From Streptococcus porcinus (GTDB lineage: Bacteria; Bacillota; Bacilli; Lactobacillales; Streptococcaceae): a DNA stretch of 64,000 bases. Under the pieces are notes generated by a model. The model worked only from the letters and a program-made list of their open reading frames with translations, searched no databases and was not told the origin of the DNA. The position numbers and the translations under genes were made by a program. The stretch is from assembly GCF_900475415.1 (NCBI RefSeq), contig NZ_LS483388.1, forward strand, positions 482,001 through 546,000. Direction: 5' to 3'. Positions 25,282 to 34,563 of the stretch are shown piece after piece. Every line of letters begins with the position of its first letter. Position 1 is the stretch's first letter.

Positions 25282-25283
25282 GG

Positions 25284-26228
25284 GTGAAAAAAGTAATGAA
25301 TTATATATCAGAGTTGACGACTCTGGTAGCGCTGGTAGGATTGATGGTTGTTATTACGATGATTAATCCAAACTTTTTAACAACAAACAATTTGCTTAAC
25401 TTATTGTTGCAAGTTACTGCCAATGGCTTTATTGCATTTGGGATGACCTTTGTCATCTTAACAGGTGGTATCGATTTGTCAGTTGGGTCAATATTAGCCC
25501 TGTCAAGTGCTCTAACAGCGGGTATGATAGCGAAGGGGATTCCCGTAGGCATAGCAGTGCTTATGGCTCTAGTACTGGGGGGGATTTTTGGTATGTTGAA
25601 TGGCTTGTTCATCTCTTATGGAAAACTAGCCCCCTTTATCGTGACTTTAGCAACAATGACCATTTTTCGGGGAGCAACTCTTGTTTATACTAATGGGAAT
25701 CCGATCACAGGAGGTCTATCAGATAGCTTTCTTTTCCAGTTTATTGGTCAAGGTTACCTATTTGGCATACCATTTCCAGTAGTATTGATGTTTCTTATTT
25801 TTCTTATCTTGTATGTTCTTTTACATAAAACTGCCTTTGGGAAATCCGTATACGCGCTGGGAGGGAATGAAAAAGCAGCGTATATCTCAGGTGTTAAGCT
25901 CAATAAAGTAAAAATTATTATTTATACCATTTCTGGTATGATGGCTGCTATGTCAGGTTTGATTATTACGTCACGTTTAAGTTCTGCCCAACCCACCGCA
26001 GGGACCAGTTATGAGATGGATGCCATCGCAGCTGTTGTCTTAGGAGGAACGTCGCTTTCAGGTGGTAAGGGTCGAATTATCGGAACCTTAATTGGGGCAC
26101 TAATTATCGGGGTACTTAATAATGGTTTAAACATTATTGGTGTTTCAGCCTTTTGGCAACAGGTAGTAAAAGGTATTGTTATTCTGATAGCAGTCTTACT
26201 TGACCGCTTCAAGGTAGCAAAAGCTTAG
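25284..26228 (+). CDS. rbsC: Ribose ABC transporter permease
   Basis: 314-residue membrane permease with about eight to ten helices. The family loop GGIDLSVGSILALSS (near residues 60-75) and the conserved AAVVLGGTSLSGGKG (near 248-262) are clear. Translation starts at GTG 25284, 7 nt after GGAGGAG, which lies at the end of rbsA. Works with RbsA and RbsB to import ribose. Confidence 0.95.
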   Translation: MKKVMNYISELTTLVALVGLMVVITMINPNFLTTNNLLNLLLQVTANGFIAFGMTFVILTGGIDLSVGSILALSSALTAGMIAKGIPVGIAVLMALVLGGIFGMLNGLFISYGKLAPFIVTLATMTIFRGATLVYTNGNPITGGLSDSFLFQFIGQGYLFGIPFPVVLMFLIFLILYVLLHKTAFGKSVYALGGNEKAAYISGVKLNKVKIIIYTISGMMAAMSGLIITSRLSSAQPTAGTSYEMDAIAAVVLGGTSLSGGKGRIIGTLIGALIIGVLNNGLNIIGVSAFWQQVVKGIVILIAVLLDRFKVAKA

Positions 26229-26268
26229 CTATTTATAGAAAAGAATAAAAAATAAAAAGGAGTTTCAC

Positions 26269-27237
26269 ATGAAATTTGGAAAAAAACTTGGCTTTTTAGC
26301 CCTATTATTATCAATGGTTCTCGTGCTAGGGGCTTGTGGGAAAACAGGCTTAGGTAATTCTTCTGACTCAAGTTCAAAAGAAGTCACTAAAAAAGCAGCT
26401 AAAGATTTGAAACTAGGTATTTCAATCTCTACAACTAACAATCCGTACTTTGTTGCTATGAAAGATGGTATTGATAAGTATGCAGGAAGCAAGAAAGTTA
26501 GTGTTAAAGTTGCGGATGCTCAAGATGATGCAGCACGCCAAGCAGATGATATTCAAAACTTTGTTAGCCAAAATGTTGATGCAATTCTAATTAACCCAGT
26601 TGATTCAAAAGCTGTTGTTACTTCAATTAAAGCTGCTAACTCTGCTAATATTCCTGTTATTTTAATTGACCGCGGCAGTGAAGGTGGTAAAGTTCTCACA
26701 ACGGTTGCTTCCGACAACGTAGAGGCTGGGAAAATGGCTGCTGAATTTGTTGTTAAAGAGTTAGGTGAAAAAGCAAAAGCTTTTGAACTTTCAGGTGTTC
26801 CGGGTGCTTCAGCAACTGTAGACCGTGGTAATGGTTTTAATAAAGTTGCGAAAGAAAAATTAGATATTTTATCTAGTCAGTCAGCAAATTTTGACCGCGC
26901 TAAAGCATTGAATACAGCGCAAAATATGATTCAAGGTCATAAGGATGTTCAAGTTATCTTTGCACAAAATGATGAGATGGCTCTAGGTGCAGCACAAGCC
27001 GTTAAGTCCGCTAGCTTAAAAAATGTGGTAATTGTGGGAATTGATGGTCAGCCAGACGCCCATGAAGCTATTAAAAAAGGTGATTTGACCGCTACAATTG
27101 CCCAACAGCCTGCAAAAATGGGAGAAATTGCAATTCAAGCAGCTATTGATCACTATCAAGGAAAAAAAGTTGAAGCAAAAACAGTATCGCCAATCTATTT
27201 AGTAACTAAAGATAATGTTGATAAATACAACTGGTAA
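26269..27237 (+). CDS. rbsB: Ribose-binding lipoprotein
   Basis: 322-residue substrate-binding protein. The N-terminus is a lipoprotein signal peptide with the lipobox LGAC (Cys23), so the mature protein is tethered to the outer face of the membrane. A serine- and lysine-rich linker follows, then the two-lobed type I binding fold starting LKLGISISTTNNPYF. It delivers ribose to RbsAC. Last gene of the operon, followed by a terminator. The ribosome binding site is AAAAAGGAG. Confidence 0.95.
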   Translation: MKFGKKLGFLALLLSMVLVLGACGKTGLGNSSDSSSKEVTKKAAKDLKLGISISTTNNPYFVAMKDGIDKYAGSKKVSVKVADAQDDAARQADDIQNFVSQNVDAILINPVDSKAVVTSIKAANSANIPVILIDRGSEGGKVLTTVASDNVEAGKMAAEFVVKELGEKAKAFELSGVPGASATVDRGNGFNKVAKEKLDILSSQSANFDRAKALNTAQNMIQGHKDVQVIFAQNDEMALGAAQAVKSASLKNVVIVGIDGQPDAHEAIKKGDLTATIAQQPAKMGEIAIQAAIDHYQGKKVEAKTVSPIYLVTKDNVDKYNW

Positions 27238-27245
27238 TTTTTGAG

Positions 27246-27270
27246 AAGGAACATTTCAATGTTCCTTTTT
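27246..27270 (+). terminator. Terminator of the ribose operon
   Basis: AAGGAACAT-ttca-ATGTTCCTT stem (27246-27267) followed by Ts. Confidence 0.88.
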
Positions 27271-27335
27271 ACTTTGGAATTTTAAAATGGCAAAGCTTGA
27301 AAGAAAATCAAAAGTCAGAAAACAAAGAAGAAACA

Positions 27336-27344
27336 TGCTATACT
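27336..27344 (+). promoter_or_regulatory. Extended -10 promoter of the metallophosphatase-yutD-rlmN unit
   Basis: TGCTATACT, 60 nt upstream of the next start codon. No strong -35. Confidence 0.55.
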
Positions 27345-27404
27345 ATGATTAGTTTAAGACGATAGCTCTGCAAAACTGATTAGAGGAGACAGAAAGGTAG
27401 TTCT

Positions 27405-28760
27405 ATGGTAGAATCCATTCGAATCTTACATCTGAATGACTTACATTCTCATTTTGAAGCTTACCCTAAAATAGAGCGTTTTTTTGCTGAAGCATCAAAA
27501 ACAAGTGCAGAAGTCATCAAGGTTGATATTGGTGACAATATTGATTTAAGTCATCCTTTGACAGAGGCCACACAAGGAAAAGCAAATGTTCAGTTAATGA
27601 ATCAATTGGGGATACAGTATGCTACTATTGGAAATAACGAAGGAATTGGCCTAAGTAAAGATGCTCTCAATCAGGTCTATGATGATGCGAATTTCACAGT
27701 CATTCTTGGTAATATGACCGATGAGTATGGGAGACCTAAATGGTCCAAGCCCTATCATATTCATCAAACAAAGGCAGGTAGCAAAATTGCGTTGTTAGCT
27801 TATACTTTTCCTTATTATAAAACCTATCAACCCAATGGCTGGCAGATTGAAAATCCTATTGAAAGTCTGAAAAGGGATTTAGAGCTTCCAGAAGTAGCAT
27901 CAGCGGATATTCGTATTTTACTTAGTCATTTGGGAATTCGGATTGACGAGGCTATTACCAAAGAAGTGACTGGTCTTGATTTAATTATTGGGGCCCATAC
28001 GCATCATGTTTTTGAAGATGGAGTCTGTTTAAATGGAACATACATGGCGGCAGCTGGTAAGTACGGACAATATGTGGGGGAAATTAATCTTAGTATTGAT
28101 AATCGCAAGATTTCAGCTATTGAAATGATTGCTCATGAAACCAGTCATTTTGCTAGTCAGAAAAAAGATCAAGACTTTATTAAGGGACTTATCAAGGAAG
28201 GGAAAAGACTTCTAGAGCAAAGAAAAATTTGCAAAATAAGTCATCGCTTGAATTTTGAGGATTCTCTTACCTTGATCATGTCAGCGATGAAAGATTATGC
28301 TAAGGCAGAAACTTGTATTATCAATTCAGGCCTTTTGTTGAAAACATTCGATAGTTTTTTGACAGCAGAGCAGTTACATGCTGCCTTGCCTCATCAAATG
28401 CGCTTGGTCAGGTTGCAATTGAATGGTGAAACTTTCCAAAGAATTTGTCATGATATTTATAGTAAAGAAGCATTATTGAAAAATCAGGAAATAAGAGGTA
28501 TGGGCTTTCGAGGGAAATGTTTTGGGCAACTATATAGTGATGGCTTTACTTACAAAAACGAAAAAATAGTGTATAATGGTAAAGTTATGGATAAGTCGGA
28601 CAATATTAGTTTGGTCCTAGTAGATCAATATTATTTTGCCTCTTATTTTCCAAGTGTAAAGGAATCAGAAGCAGAATTATTGTTTCCGGATTTACTGAGA
28701 GAAGTTGTTGAAAAGTACCTCATAAAAAGAAGTGAGAGATATACGAAAGGAGCCCGATGA
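27405..28760 (+). CDS. Cytoplasmic metallophosphoesterase/5'-nucleotidase family protein
   Basis: 451-residue protein of the UshA/YfkN family. It has an N-terminal calcineurin-like phosphoesterase domain with metal ligands in NDLHSH (residues 11-16), GDNID, GNNE and GAHTHH, then a C-terminal 5'-nucleotidase domain. Unlike the exported nucleotidases it has no signal peptide, so it acts inside the cell. Members hydrolyse nucleotides or related phosphoesters. The natural substrate is not known. It overlaps the yutD-like gene by 4 nt (ATGA), so the two are translated together. Confidence 0.85.
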   Translation: MVESIRILHLNDLHSHFEAYPKIERFFAEASKTSAEVIKVDIGDNIDLSHPLTEATQGKANVQLMNQLGIQYATIGNNEGIGLSKDALNQVYDDANFTVILGNMTDEYGRPKWSKPYHIHQTKAGSKIALLAYTFPYYKTYQPNGWQIENPIESLKRDLELPEVASADIRILLSHLGIRIDEAITKEVTGLDLIIGAHTHHVFEDGVCLNGTYMAAAGKYGQYVGEINLSIDNRKISAIEMIAHETSHFASQKKDQDFIKGLIKEGKRLLEQRKICKISHRLNFEDSLTLIMSAMKDYAKAETCIINSGLLLKTFDSFLTAEQLHAALPHQMRLVRLQLNGETFQRICHDIYSKEALLKNQEIRGMGFRGKCFGQLYSDGFTYKNEKIVYNGKVMDKSDNISLVLVDQYYFASYFPSVKESEAELLFPDLLREVVEKYLIKRSERYTKGAR

Positions 28761-29371
28761 AAAAAGAGATTTCCCCTGAAATGTACAATTACAATAAATT
28801 TCCAGGGCCAGAATTTATTGCTTTTGACAAAATAGTCAAAAGTGATCAATTGGAATTTTCCCTCATAGAGAATGAGAAAGATGCCTTTAATGCTACGGCA
28901 TTTAGTCAGCGTTTTACAGAGATTTTACTTAAATATGACTACATTGTTGGTGATTGGGGTAACGAACAGTTACGGTTAAAAGGCTTTTATAAAGATTCCA
29001 ATGAGGTAAAAAAATCTAATCGGATTTCGCGACTAGAAGATTATATTAAAGAATTTTGTAATTTTGGTTGTGCTTATTTTGTTTTAGGAAACAGTCAACC
29101 TGTTGAGATTAAATATGAAGAGGAAAGAAGTCCTCGCCGTCGAAAGAATCATCGTTCAAACAATCGGAAAAGAACGACAGTTAAAGAAAATGTCAAAGCT
29201 AGACCTAAATCTAAAGAAAAAGTGATTGAGAAAGAAAAAACTTTTCAAAAAGTGTCAGGTCGAAAACGTAAAGATTCTGTTAAAACACATTCAAAGAAAA
29301 ATGATTCTAAACAAACCAGAGCACGTGAAGCTTCTAATGACCATTTTATTATCAGAAAGAAGGATAAGTAA
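28757..29371 (+). CDS. yutD: YutD-like protein with a basic C-terminal tail
   Basis: 204 residues. The first 110 or so match the YutD family (conserved FNATAFSQRFTEIL and YIVGDWGNEQLRLKGFY). The last 80 residues are very rich in Lys, Arg and Ser and probably disordered, as in many streptococcal members, which suggests contact with nucleic acid or ribosomes. Function is unknown. Lies between the metallophosphatase and rlmN, a linkage kept across streptococci, and starts within the stop of the former. Confidence 0.85.
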   Translation: MKKEISPEMYNYNKFPGPEFIAFDKIVKSDQLEFSLIENEKDAFNATAFSQRFTEILLKYDYIVGDWGNEQLRLKGFYKDSNEVKKSNRISRLEDYIKEFCNFGCAYFVLGNSQPVEIKYEEERSPRRRKNHRSNNRKRTTVKENVKARPKSKEKVIEKEKTFQKVSGRKRKDSVKTHSKKNDSKQTRAREASNDHFIIRKKDK

Positions 29372-29374
29372 TCC

Positions 29375-30457
29375 ATGAAACCATCAATTTATAGCTTAAC
29401 CCGTGATGAACTCATAGATTGGGCAATTGCAAATGGGCAAAAGAGATTTAGAGCGACTCAAATTTGGGATTGGCTTTATAAGAAACGTGTTCAATCTTTT
29501 GAAGAGATGACCAATATTTCTAAAGATTTTATTTCACTCTTAAATGAACAATTTTGCCTTAATCCTCTAAAACAACGGATTGTTCAAGAGTCAGCTGATG
29601 GGACTGTCAAATATCTCTTTGAGTTACCAGATGGCATGTTAATCGAAACTGTTCTCATGCGTCAACACTACGGACATTCAGTTTGTGTGACGACTCAAGT
29701 TGGCTGTAATATTGGGTGTACTTTCTGCGCTAGCGGGTTGATAAAGAAGCAAAGAGATCTGAATAGTGGTGAAATTACAGCACAAATTATGCTGGTCCAA
29801 AAATACTTTGATGAGCGTGGGCAAGATGAGCGCGTCAGCCATGTTGTTGTTATGGGCATCGGAGAACCTTTTGACAACTATAAGAATGTCATGACCTTTC
29901 TAAGAACTATAAATGATGACAATGGTCTCGCAATTGGTGCGCGTCATATCACAGTATCGACTTCTGGACTGGCGCACAAGATTCGGGAATTCGCGAATGA
30001 AGGTGTCCAAGTTAACTTGGCGGTATCATTACATGCACCAAATAATGAGTTACGCTCAAGCATCATGCGCATCAATCGGTCATTTCCTTTGGAAAAACTT
30101 TTTGCTGCCATTGAATATTATATTGAAACCACTAACCGTCGAGTTACTTTCGAGTACATTATGTTAAACGAGGTAAATGATGGGGTGGAACAAGCAAAAG
30201 AACTAGCTGCTTTAACGAAGAATATCCGTAAGTTATCCTATGTCAATCTTATTCCATATAATCCAGTTTCAGAGCATGATCAGTATAGTCGAAGTCCCAA
30301 AGCACGTGTTGAAGCCTTCTATGATGTTTTGAAAAAGAATGGTGTAAATTGTGTTGTCAGACAAGAACATGGCACTGATATTGATGCAGCTTGTGGACAG
30401 TTACGATCAAATACAATGAAAAAGGATCGCCAAAAAGCAGTGGCGAAAGTAGAATAA
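29375..30457 (+). CDS. rlmN: Radical SAM rRNA/tRNA adenine-C2 methyltransferase
   Basis: Methylates C2 of A2503 in 23S rRNA and of A37 in some tRNAs. 360 residues. The radical-SAM iron-sulfur cluster motif CNIGCTFC is present (about residues 111-118), with GIGEPFDNY downstream. The second catalytic Cys is near the C-terminus in DIDAACGQL. Full length. It starts 4 nt after the yutD-like gene, and the vanZ-like gene follows after 3 nt. Confidence 0.97.
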   Translation: MKPSIYSLTRDELIDWAIANGQKRFRATQIWDWLYKKRVQSFEEMTNISKDFISLLNEQFCLNPLKQRIVQESADGTVKYLFELPDGMLIETVLMRQHYGHSVCVTTQVGCNIGCTFCASGLIKKQRDLNSGEITAQIMLVQKYFDERGQDERVSHVVVMGIGEPFDNYKNVMTFLRTINDDNGLAIGARHITVSTSGLAHKIREFANEGVQVNLAVSLHAPNNELRSSIMRINRSFPLEKLFAAIEYYIETTNRRVTFEYIMLNEVNDGVEQAKELAALTKNIRKLSYVNLIPYNPVSEHDQYSRSPKARVEAFYDVLKKNGVNCVVRQEHGTDIDAACGQLRSNTMKKDRQKAVAKVE

Positions 30458-30460
30458 TAG

Positions 30461-30970
30461 ATGTCTTGGATTGATAATCCACTTCGCTTGTCCAAGCCGT
30501 TACTCTATACTATCGGAATTCTTCTAGTGATCTACGTTTTGGCTGTTGGTGTGATGTGTTTTACTCCTAGTCCAGGACTCTTTAATGATATGGGAACACC
30601 AAATATCTTGTATCTTGGTCGCTTGCGCCTTCTCTTGGTACCCTTTAATTCTATTATTAGTTTAAATCAGGTAAACTCACTTACGCAACTCGTCTGGATT
30701 TTTTGCCAAAACGCCTTAAACATTTTGTTACTTTATCCTTTAGTTCTTTTTATCCATCTTATTTCAAGTAAATGGCAGAGCTATAGGAAAAGTCTTCTGT
30801 TGGGATTTAGTATAAGTTTATTTATTGAAACTAGTCAATTGTTCTTGGACTTGGTCATTAATGCTAATCGTGTTTTTGAGATTGATGATTTATGGACGAA
30901 TACATTAGGAGCCTTGCTGGCTTACCTAACCTACCTTTTGATACGTAAACAAGTCATCAAAAGAGATTGA
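30461..30970 (+). CDS. VanZ-like membrane protein
   Basis: 169-residue protein with four to five hydrophobic helices, matching the VanZ-like family. It carries the conserved acidic signature SLFIETSQLFLDL and a late DLWTNTLGALLAY segment. VanZ raises teicoplanin resistance in enterococci, but chromosomal relatives like this one are of unknown function. There is no vanHAX context, so resistance should not be assumed. Last gene of the metallophosphatase-yutD-rlmN operon. Confidence 0.85.
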   Translation: MSWIDNPLRLSKPLLYTIGILLVIYVLAVGVMCFTPSPGLFNDMGTPNILYLGRLRLLLVPFNSIISLNQVNSLTQLVWIFCQNALNILLLYPLVLFIHLISSKWQSYRKSLLLGFSISLFIETSQLFLDLVINANRVFEIDDLWTNTLGALLAYLTYLLIRKQVIKRD

Positions 30971-30972
30971 AA

Positions 30973-30999
30973 TCTCTCCAGTTGGGAGAGACTTTTTTT
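30973..30999 (+). terminator. Terminator after the vanZ-like gene
   Basis: TCTCTCC/GGAGAGA stem (30973-30979 with 30985-30991) followed by a seven-T run. Confidence 0.85.
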
Positions 31000-31048
31000 A
31001 GCTAATCATTATGAAATTGAGTGACAATTTAAATTTGAAAGGAGAGAT

Positions 31049-32791
31049 ATGTCAATCATCAAGCACCTGTGGTGGTTTTTTAAACAAGAAAAGTATCCCT
31101 ATCTTATCGGGATACTTGCCCTAAGTGTAGTGGCATTTCTAAATTTGATTCCGCCTAAAATAATGGGATCTGTTATTGATGGAATTACAAGTGGACATTT
31201 GACTAAAAACCAATTGTTATGGCAACTCTGTTGGTTAATTCTATCAGCGCTAGCCATGTATTTCTTACGTTATATATGGCGTATCTGCATTTTTGGAACT
31301 TCTTATCGACTTGGACGCATTATGCGGTTTCGGCTCTTTGAACATTTTACTCAAATGTCCCCATCTTTTTATCAAAAATACCGAACTGGTGATCTTATGG
31401 CTCACGCGACCAATGATATTAATTCTTTGACTCGTCTTGCAGGGGGAGGAGTTATGTCAGCTGTGGATGCATCAATTACAGCTGTTGTGACCTTAGTGAC
31501 CATGTTTTTAAGTATTTCTTGGCAGATGACGTTGATTGCTGTACTACCATTACCATTTATGGCTTATGCTACTAGTCGTTTAGGACGCAAGACTCATAAA
31601 GCTTTTGGCGAATCGCAAGCAGCTTTCTCCGATCTTAATAATAAAGTTCAAGAAAGTGTGTCCGGAATAAAAGTGACTAAGTCCTTTGGTTATCAGAGCC
31701 AGGAGCTAGCAGCTTTTCAAGACATTAATCAAAAGACTTTTCAAAAAAATATTAAAACTATGACTTATGATGTCATGTTTGATCCTCTAGTGTTATTATT
31801 CATTGGAGCCTCCTATGTTCTTACTCTTTTAGTTGGGGCTTATATGATAAAAGAACATCAAATTACCATAGGAAGTTTAGTCACATTTATTACATATTTA
31901 GATATGCTAGTTTGGCCACTGATGGCCGTTGGCTTTTTATTTAATATGATTCAAAGAGGGTCAGTTTCTTATGATAGAATTAGCGTTTTGCTGGATCAAA
32001 AATCCGATGTTCAAGATCCTAAGAATCCAGTAAAGAAAGTTGCTAATGGAACTTTAATATACAATATTGCAGCCTTCCAGTATGAGAATGAGACAACCTT
32101 GAAAGACATTCACTTTGTCCTTGAAAAAGGTCAAACATTAGGGCTTGTTGGGCAAACGGGTTCGGGGAAAACGAGCTTAATCAAGTTATTGTTGAGAGAA
32201 TATAATGTGACAGAGGGTTCAATTTCATTGAATGGCTATAATATTGAAGATTATCGTCTAGAAGATATCCGTCATTTAATAGGCTATGTCCCTCAAGATC
32301 AGTTTCTTTTTGCCACAACTATTTTAGAGAATGTTCGTTTTGGTAACACAGATTTACCAGAAGAAGAAGTAGTTGCATCAACTAAGCTATCCCAAGTTTA
32401 TGATGATATTATGGATATGCCAGAAGGCTTCAATACTCTCATTGGTGAAAAGGGCGTATCTCTTTCTGGTGGGCAAAAGCAACGATTAGCTATGAGTCGA
32501 GCAATGGTTTTGAATCCAGAAATTCTAATTTTAGATGATTCTCTATCGGCAGTTGATGCTAAAACTGAGCATGCTATTATTGAAAACTTAAAAGAGACAA
32601 GACGTCATAAGACCACTATTATAACAGCTCACCGTTTGAGTGCAATAGTTCATGCAGACCTAATTTTAGTCATGCAAAATGGGCGTATTATTGAGCGTGG
32701 CAGGCATGAGGATTTAATTCAAAAAAATGGCTGGTATGCTAAGACTTACGTTTCGCAACAAATGGAGATGGAGGGTCAAGAAAATGTCTAA
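31049..32791 (+). CDS. Heterodimeric ABC exporter, subunit with degenerate ATP site
   Basis: 580-residue half-transporter: six membrane helices (about 1-310), then an ATPase domain with Walker A GQTGSGKTS, the intact signature LSGGQKQRL and Walker B ILDDS. The catalytic Glu after Walker B is replaced by Asp (LDDS), the hallmark of the BmrC/LmrC-type partner. Together with the next protein it should form a multidrug or lipid exporter with one working and one degenerate ATP site. Ribosome binding site GAAAGGAGAG. The next gene overlaps by 8 nt. Confidence 0.9.
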   Translation: MSIIKHLWWFFKQEKYPYLIGILALSVVAFLNLIPPKIMGSVIDGITSGHLTKNQLLWQLCWLILSALAMYFLRYIWRICIFGTSYRLGRIMRFRLFEHFTQMSPSFYQKYRTGDLMAHATNDINSLTRLAGGGVMSAVDASITAVVTLVTMFLSISWQMTLIAVLPLPFMAYATSRLGRKTHKAFGESQAAFSDLNNKVQESVSGIKVTKSFGYQSQELAAFQDINQKTFQKNIKTMTYDVMFDPLVLLFIGASYVLTLLVGAYMIKEHQITIGSLVTFITYLDMLVWPLMAVGFLFNMIQRGSVSYDRISVLLDQKSDVQDPKNPVKKVANGTLIYNIAAFQYENETTLKDIHFVLEKGQTLGLVGQTGSGKTSLIKLLLREYNVTEGSISLNGYNIEDYRLEDIRHLIGYVPQDQFLFATTILENVRFGNTDLPEEEVVASTKLSQVYDDIMDMPEGFNTLIGEKGVSLSGGQKQRLAMSRAMVLNPEILILDDSLSAVDAKTEHAIIENLKETRRHKTTIITAHRLSAIVHADLILVMQNGRIIERGRHEDLIQKNGWYAKTYVSQQMEMEGQENV

Positions 32792-34529
32792 TAATAGTCA
32801 ATGGCATGTTTTTAAAAGATTATTATCTTATTTAAAACCTTATAAATGGATTACTGTACTGGCTCTAGGACTCTTACTTTTAACAACGGTGATTAAAAGT
32901 CTTATCCCATTAGTGGCCTCTTATTTTATTGATCATTATTTAGAGGCTATTAATCAGTCAGCTTTTGTGATACTGATTGGTTATTATGGCCTTTACCTTC
33001 TTCAAAGCTTCATTCAATATTTTGGGAACCTTTTTTTTGCTAAAGTTTCTTATAGTATTGTTCGTGATATCCGTAAAGATGCTTTTGCAAATATGGAAAA
33101 GCTTGGGATGTCTTATTTTGATAAGACGCCAGCAGGTTCGATTGTTTCCCGCATCACAAATGATACTGAAGCGGTGAGTGATATGTTTTCAGGTTTATTG
33201 TCTAGCTTTGTTTCAGCTATTTTTATTTTTACAGTTACTCTCTACACAATGTTGATGCTTGATACTAAGTTAACGGCATTAGTTGCAATTTTTTTGCCCT
33301 TTATATTTATTCTTGTGAACTTATACCGTAAAAAATCGGTTGACGTGATTGCTAAAACTAGAAGTTTACTTTCAGATATTAATACGAAATTGGCCGAAAG
33401 TATTGAGGGTATTCGTATTATTCAAGCTTTTGGTCAGGAGGAGCGTCTGAAAGCAGAATTTGAGTTAATTAATAAAGAACATGTCGTCTATGCTAATAAG
33501 TCAGTTGCTCTAGACAGTATTTTCTTGCGACCTGCGATGTCTTTGCTGAAATTATTGGCTTATGCTGTTCTAATGACTTATTTTGGTTTCAAAGGTTTGA
33601 ATGGTGGTCTAACAGCTGGTATCATGTATGCTTTTATTCAGTATGTCAATAGGCTTTTTGATCCTCTAATTGAGGTTACGCAAAATTTTTCCACTCTTCA
33701 AACTTCCATGGTATCGGCATCAAGAGTTTTTAAACTTATTGATGAGGTAGCATATGAGCCATCACAAGATACGAGTCTTAAAAAAATTGAACAAGGAAAT
33801 ATCGAATTTAAACAGGTTTCTTTTTCTTATGATGGTCAACATAAGGTTTTAAATAAGATTTCCTTTAAAGTTAATAAGGGAGAAACGATTGCTTTTGTTG
33901 GTGCAACAGGATCAGGCAAGTCCTCTATTATTAATATTTTTATGCGTTTTTATGAATTTTCTGAAGGGCAAATTTTAATTGATGGGCAGGATATTAGGAA
34001 ATATAGTCCTGAGGCATTACGGAAAGCTATAGGGTTAGTTCTCCAAGATCCATTCCTTTATCATGGAACTATTGCATCCAATATTAGAATGTATCAAGAC
34101 ATTAGTGATCAAGTTGTTCAAGAAGCAGCTGAATTTGTTGATGCTAATGATTTCATTGATAAATTACCAGAAAAATATCAAGCTCCCGTTACAGAACGCG
34201 GTTCTAGTTTTTCTACGGGCCAGCGTCAACTTCTAGCATTTGCACGTACCGTTGCTAGTCAACCTAAAATATTGATTCTTGATGAAGCAACAGCTAATAT
34301 TGATTCTGCTACGGAGCAAATCGTTCAGAATTCATTAGCAAAAATGCGTAAGGGTCGAACGACTATTGCAATTGCCCACCGCTTATCAACCATTCAAGAT
34401 GCTAATTGTATCTATGTGCTTGATAAAGGGACTATTATCGAAAATGGTAGTCACGAGGAACTTTTAAGCAAAAAAGGCGCTTATTACAGAATGTATCAAT
34501 TACAAGCTGGGATGATGGCCAATAACTAA
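32784..34529 (+). CDS. Heterodimeric ABC exporter, catalytic partner subunit
   Basis: 581-residue half-transporter with an N-terminal six-helix domain and a C-terminal ATPase. Walker A is GATGSGKSS and Walker B LILDEA keeps the catalytic Glu. The signature motif is changed to FSTGQRQ instead of LSGGQ. Combined with the partner gene, its Walker motifs face the partner's intact signature, giving the active site, while its own altered signature completes the degenerate site. I choose ATG 32784 (MSNNSQW) over an in-frame ATG at 32727 that lies deep inside the upstream gene. BmrD/LmrD-like. The substrate is unknown. Confidence 0.9.
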   Translation: MSNNSQWHVFKRLLSYLKPYKWITVLALGLLLLTTVIKSLIPLVASYFIDHYLEAINQSAFVILIGYYGLYLLQSFIQYFGNLFFAKVSYSIVRDIRKDAFANMEKLGMSYFDKTPAGSIVSRITNDTEAVSDMFSGLLSSFVSAIFIFTVTLYTMLMLDTKLTALVAIFLPFIFILVNLYRKKSVDVIAKTRSLLSDINTKLAESIEGIRIIQAFGQEERLKAEFELINKEHVVYANKSVALDSIFLRPAMSLLKLLAYAVLMTYFGFKGLNGGLTAGIMYAFIQYVNRLFDPLIEVTQNFSTLQTSMVSASRVFKLIDEVAYEPSQDTSLKKIEQGNIEFKQVSFSYDGQHKVLNKISFKVNKGETIAFVGATGSGKSSIINIFMRFYEFSEGQILIDGQDIRKYSPEALRKAIGLVLQDPFLYHGTIASNIRMYQDISDQVVQEAAEFVDANDFIDKLPEKYQAPVTERGSSFSTGQRQLLAFARTVASQPKILILDEATANIDSATEQIVQNSLAKMRKGRTTIAIAHRLSTIQDANCIYVLDKGTIIENGSHEELLSKKGAYYRMYQLQAGMMANN

Positions 34530-34536
34530 AAAATCT

Positions 34537-34563
34537 AGTCTAGGATTCAAATCCTAGGCTTTT
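34537..34563. terminator. Bidirectional terminator between the ABC genes and the prepilin peptidase gene
   Basis: 11-bp stem (34537-34547 with 34550-34560; the innermost pair probably opens). There are Ts after it on the + strand and ATTTTTTAG after it on the minus strand. The stop codon of the convergent gene lies at its edge. Confidence 0.8.

Noticed and set aside
30461..30970. Glycopeptide resistance gene
   Set aside because: The VanZ-like family is widespread and there are no vanHAX or vanSR genes. Resistance cannot be inferred.
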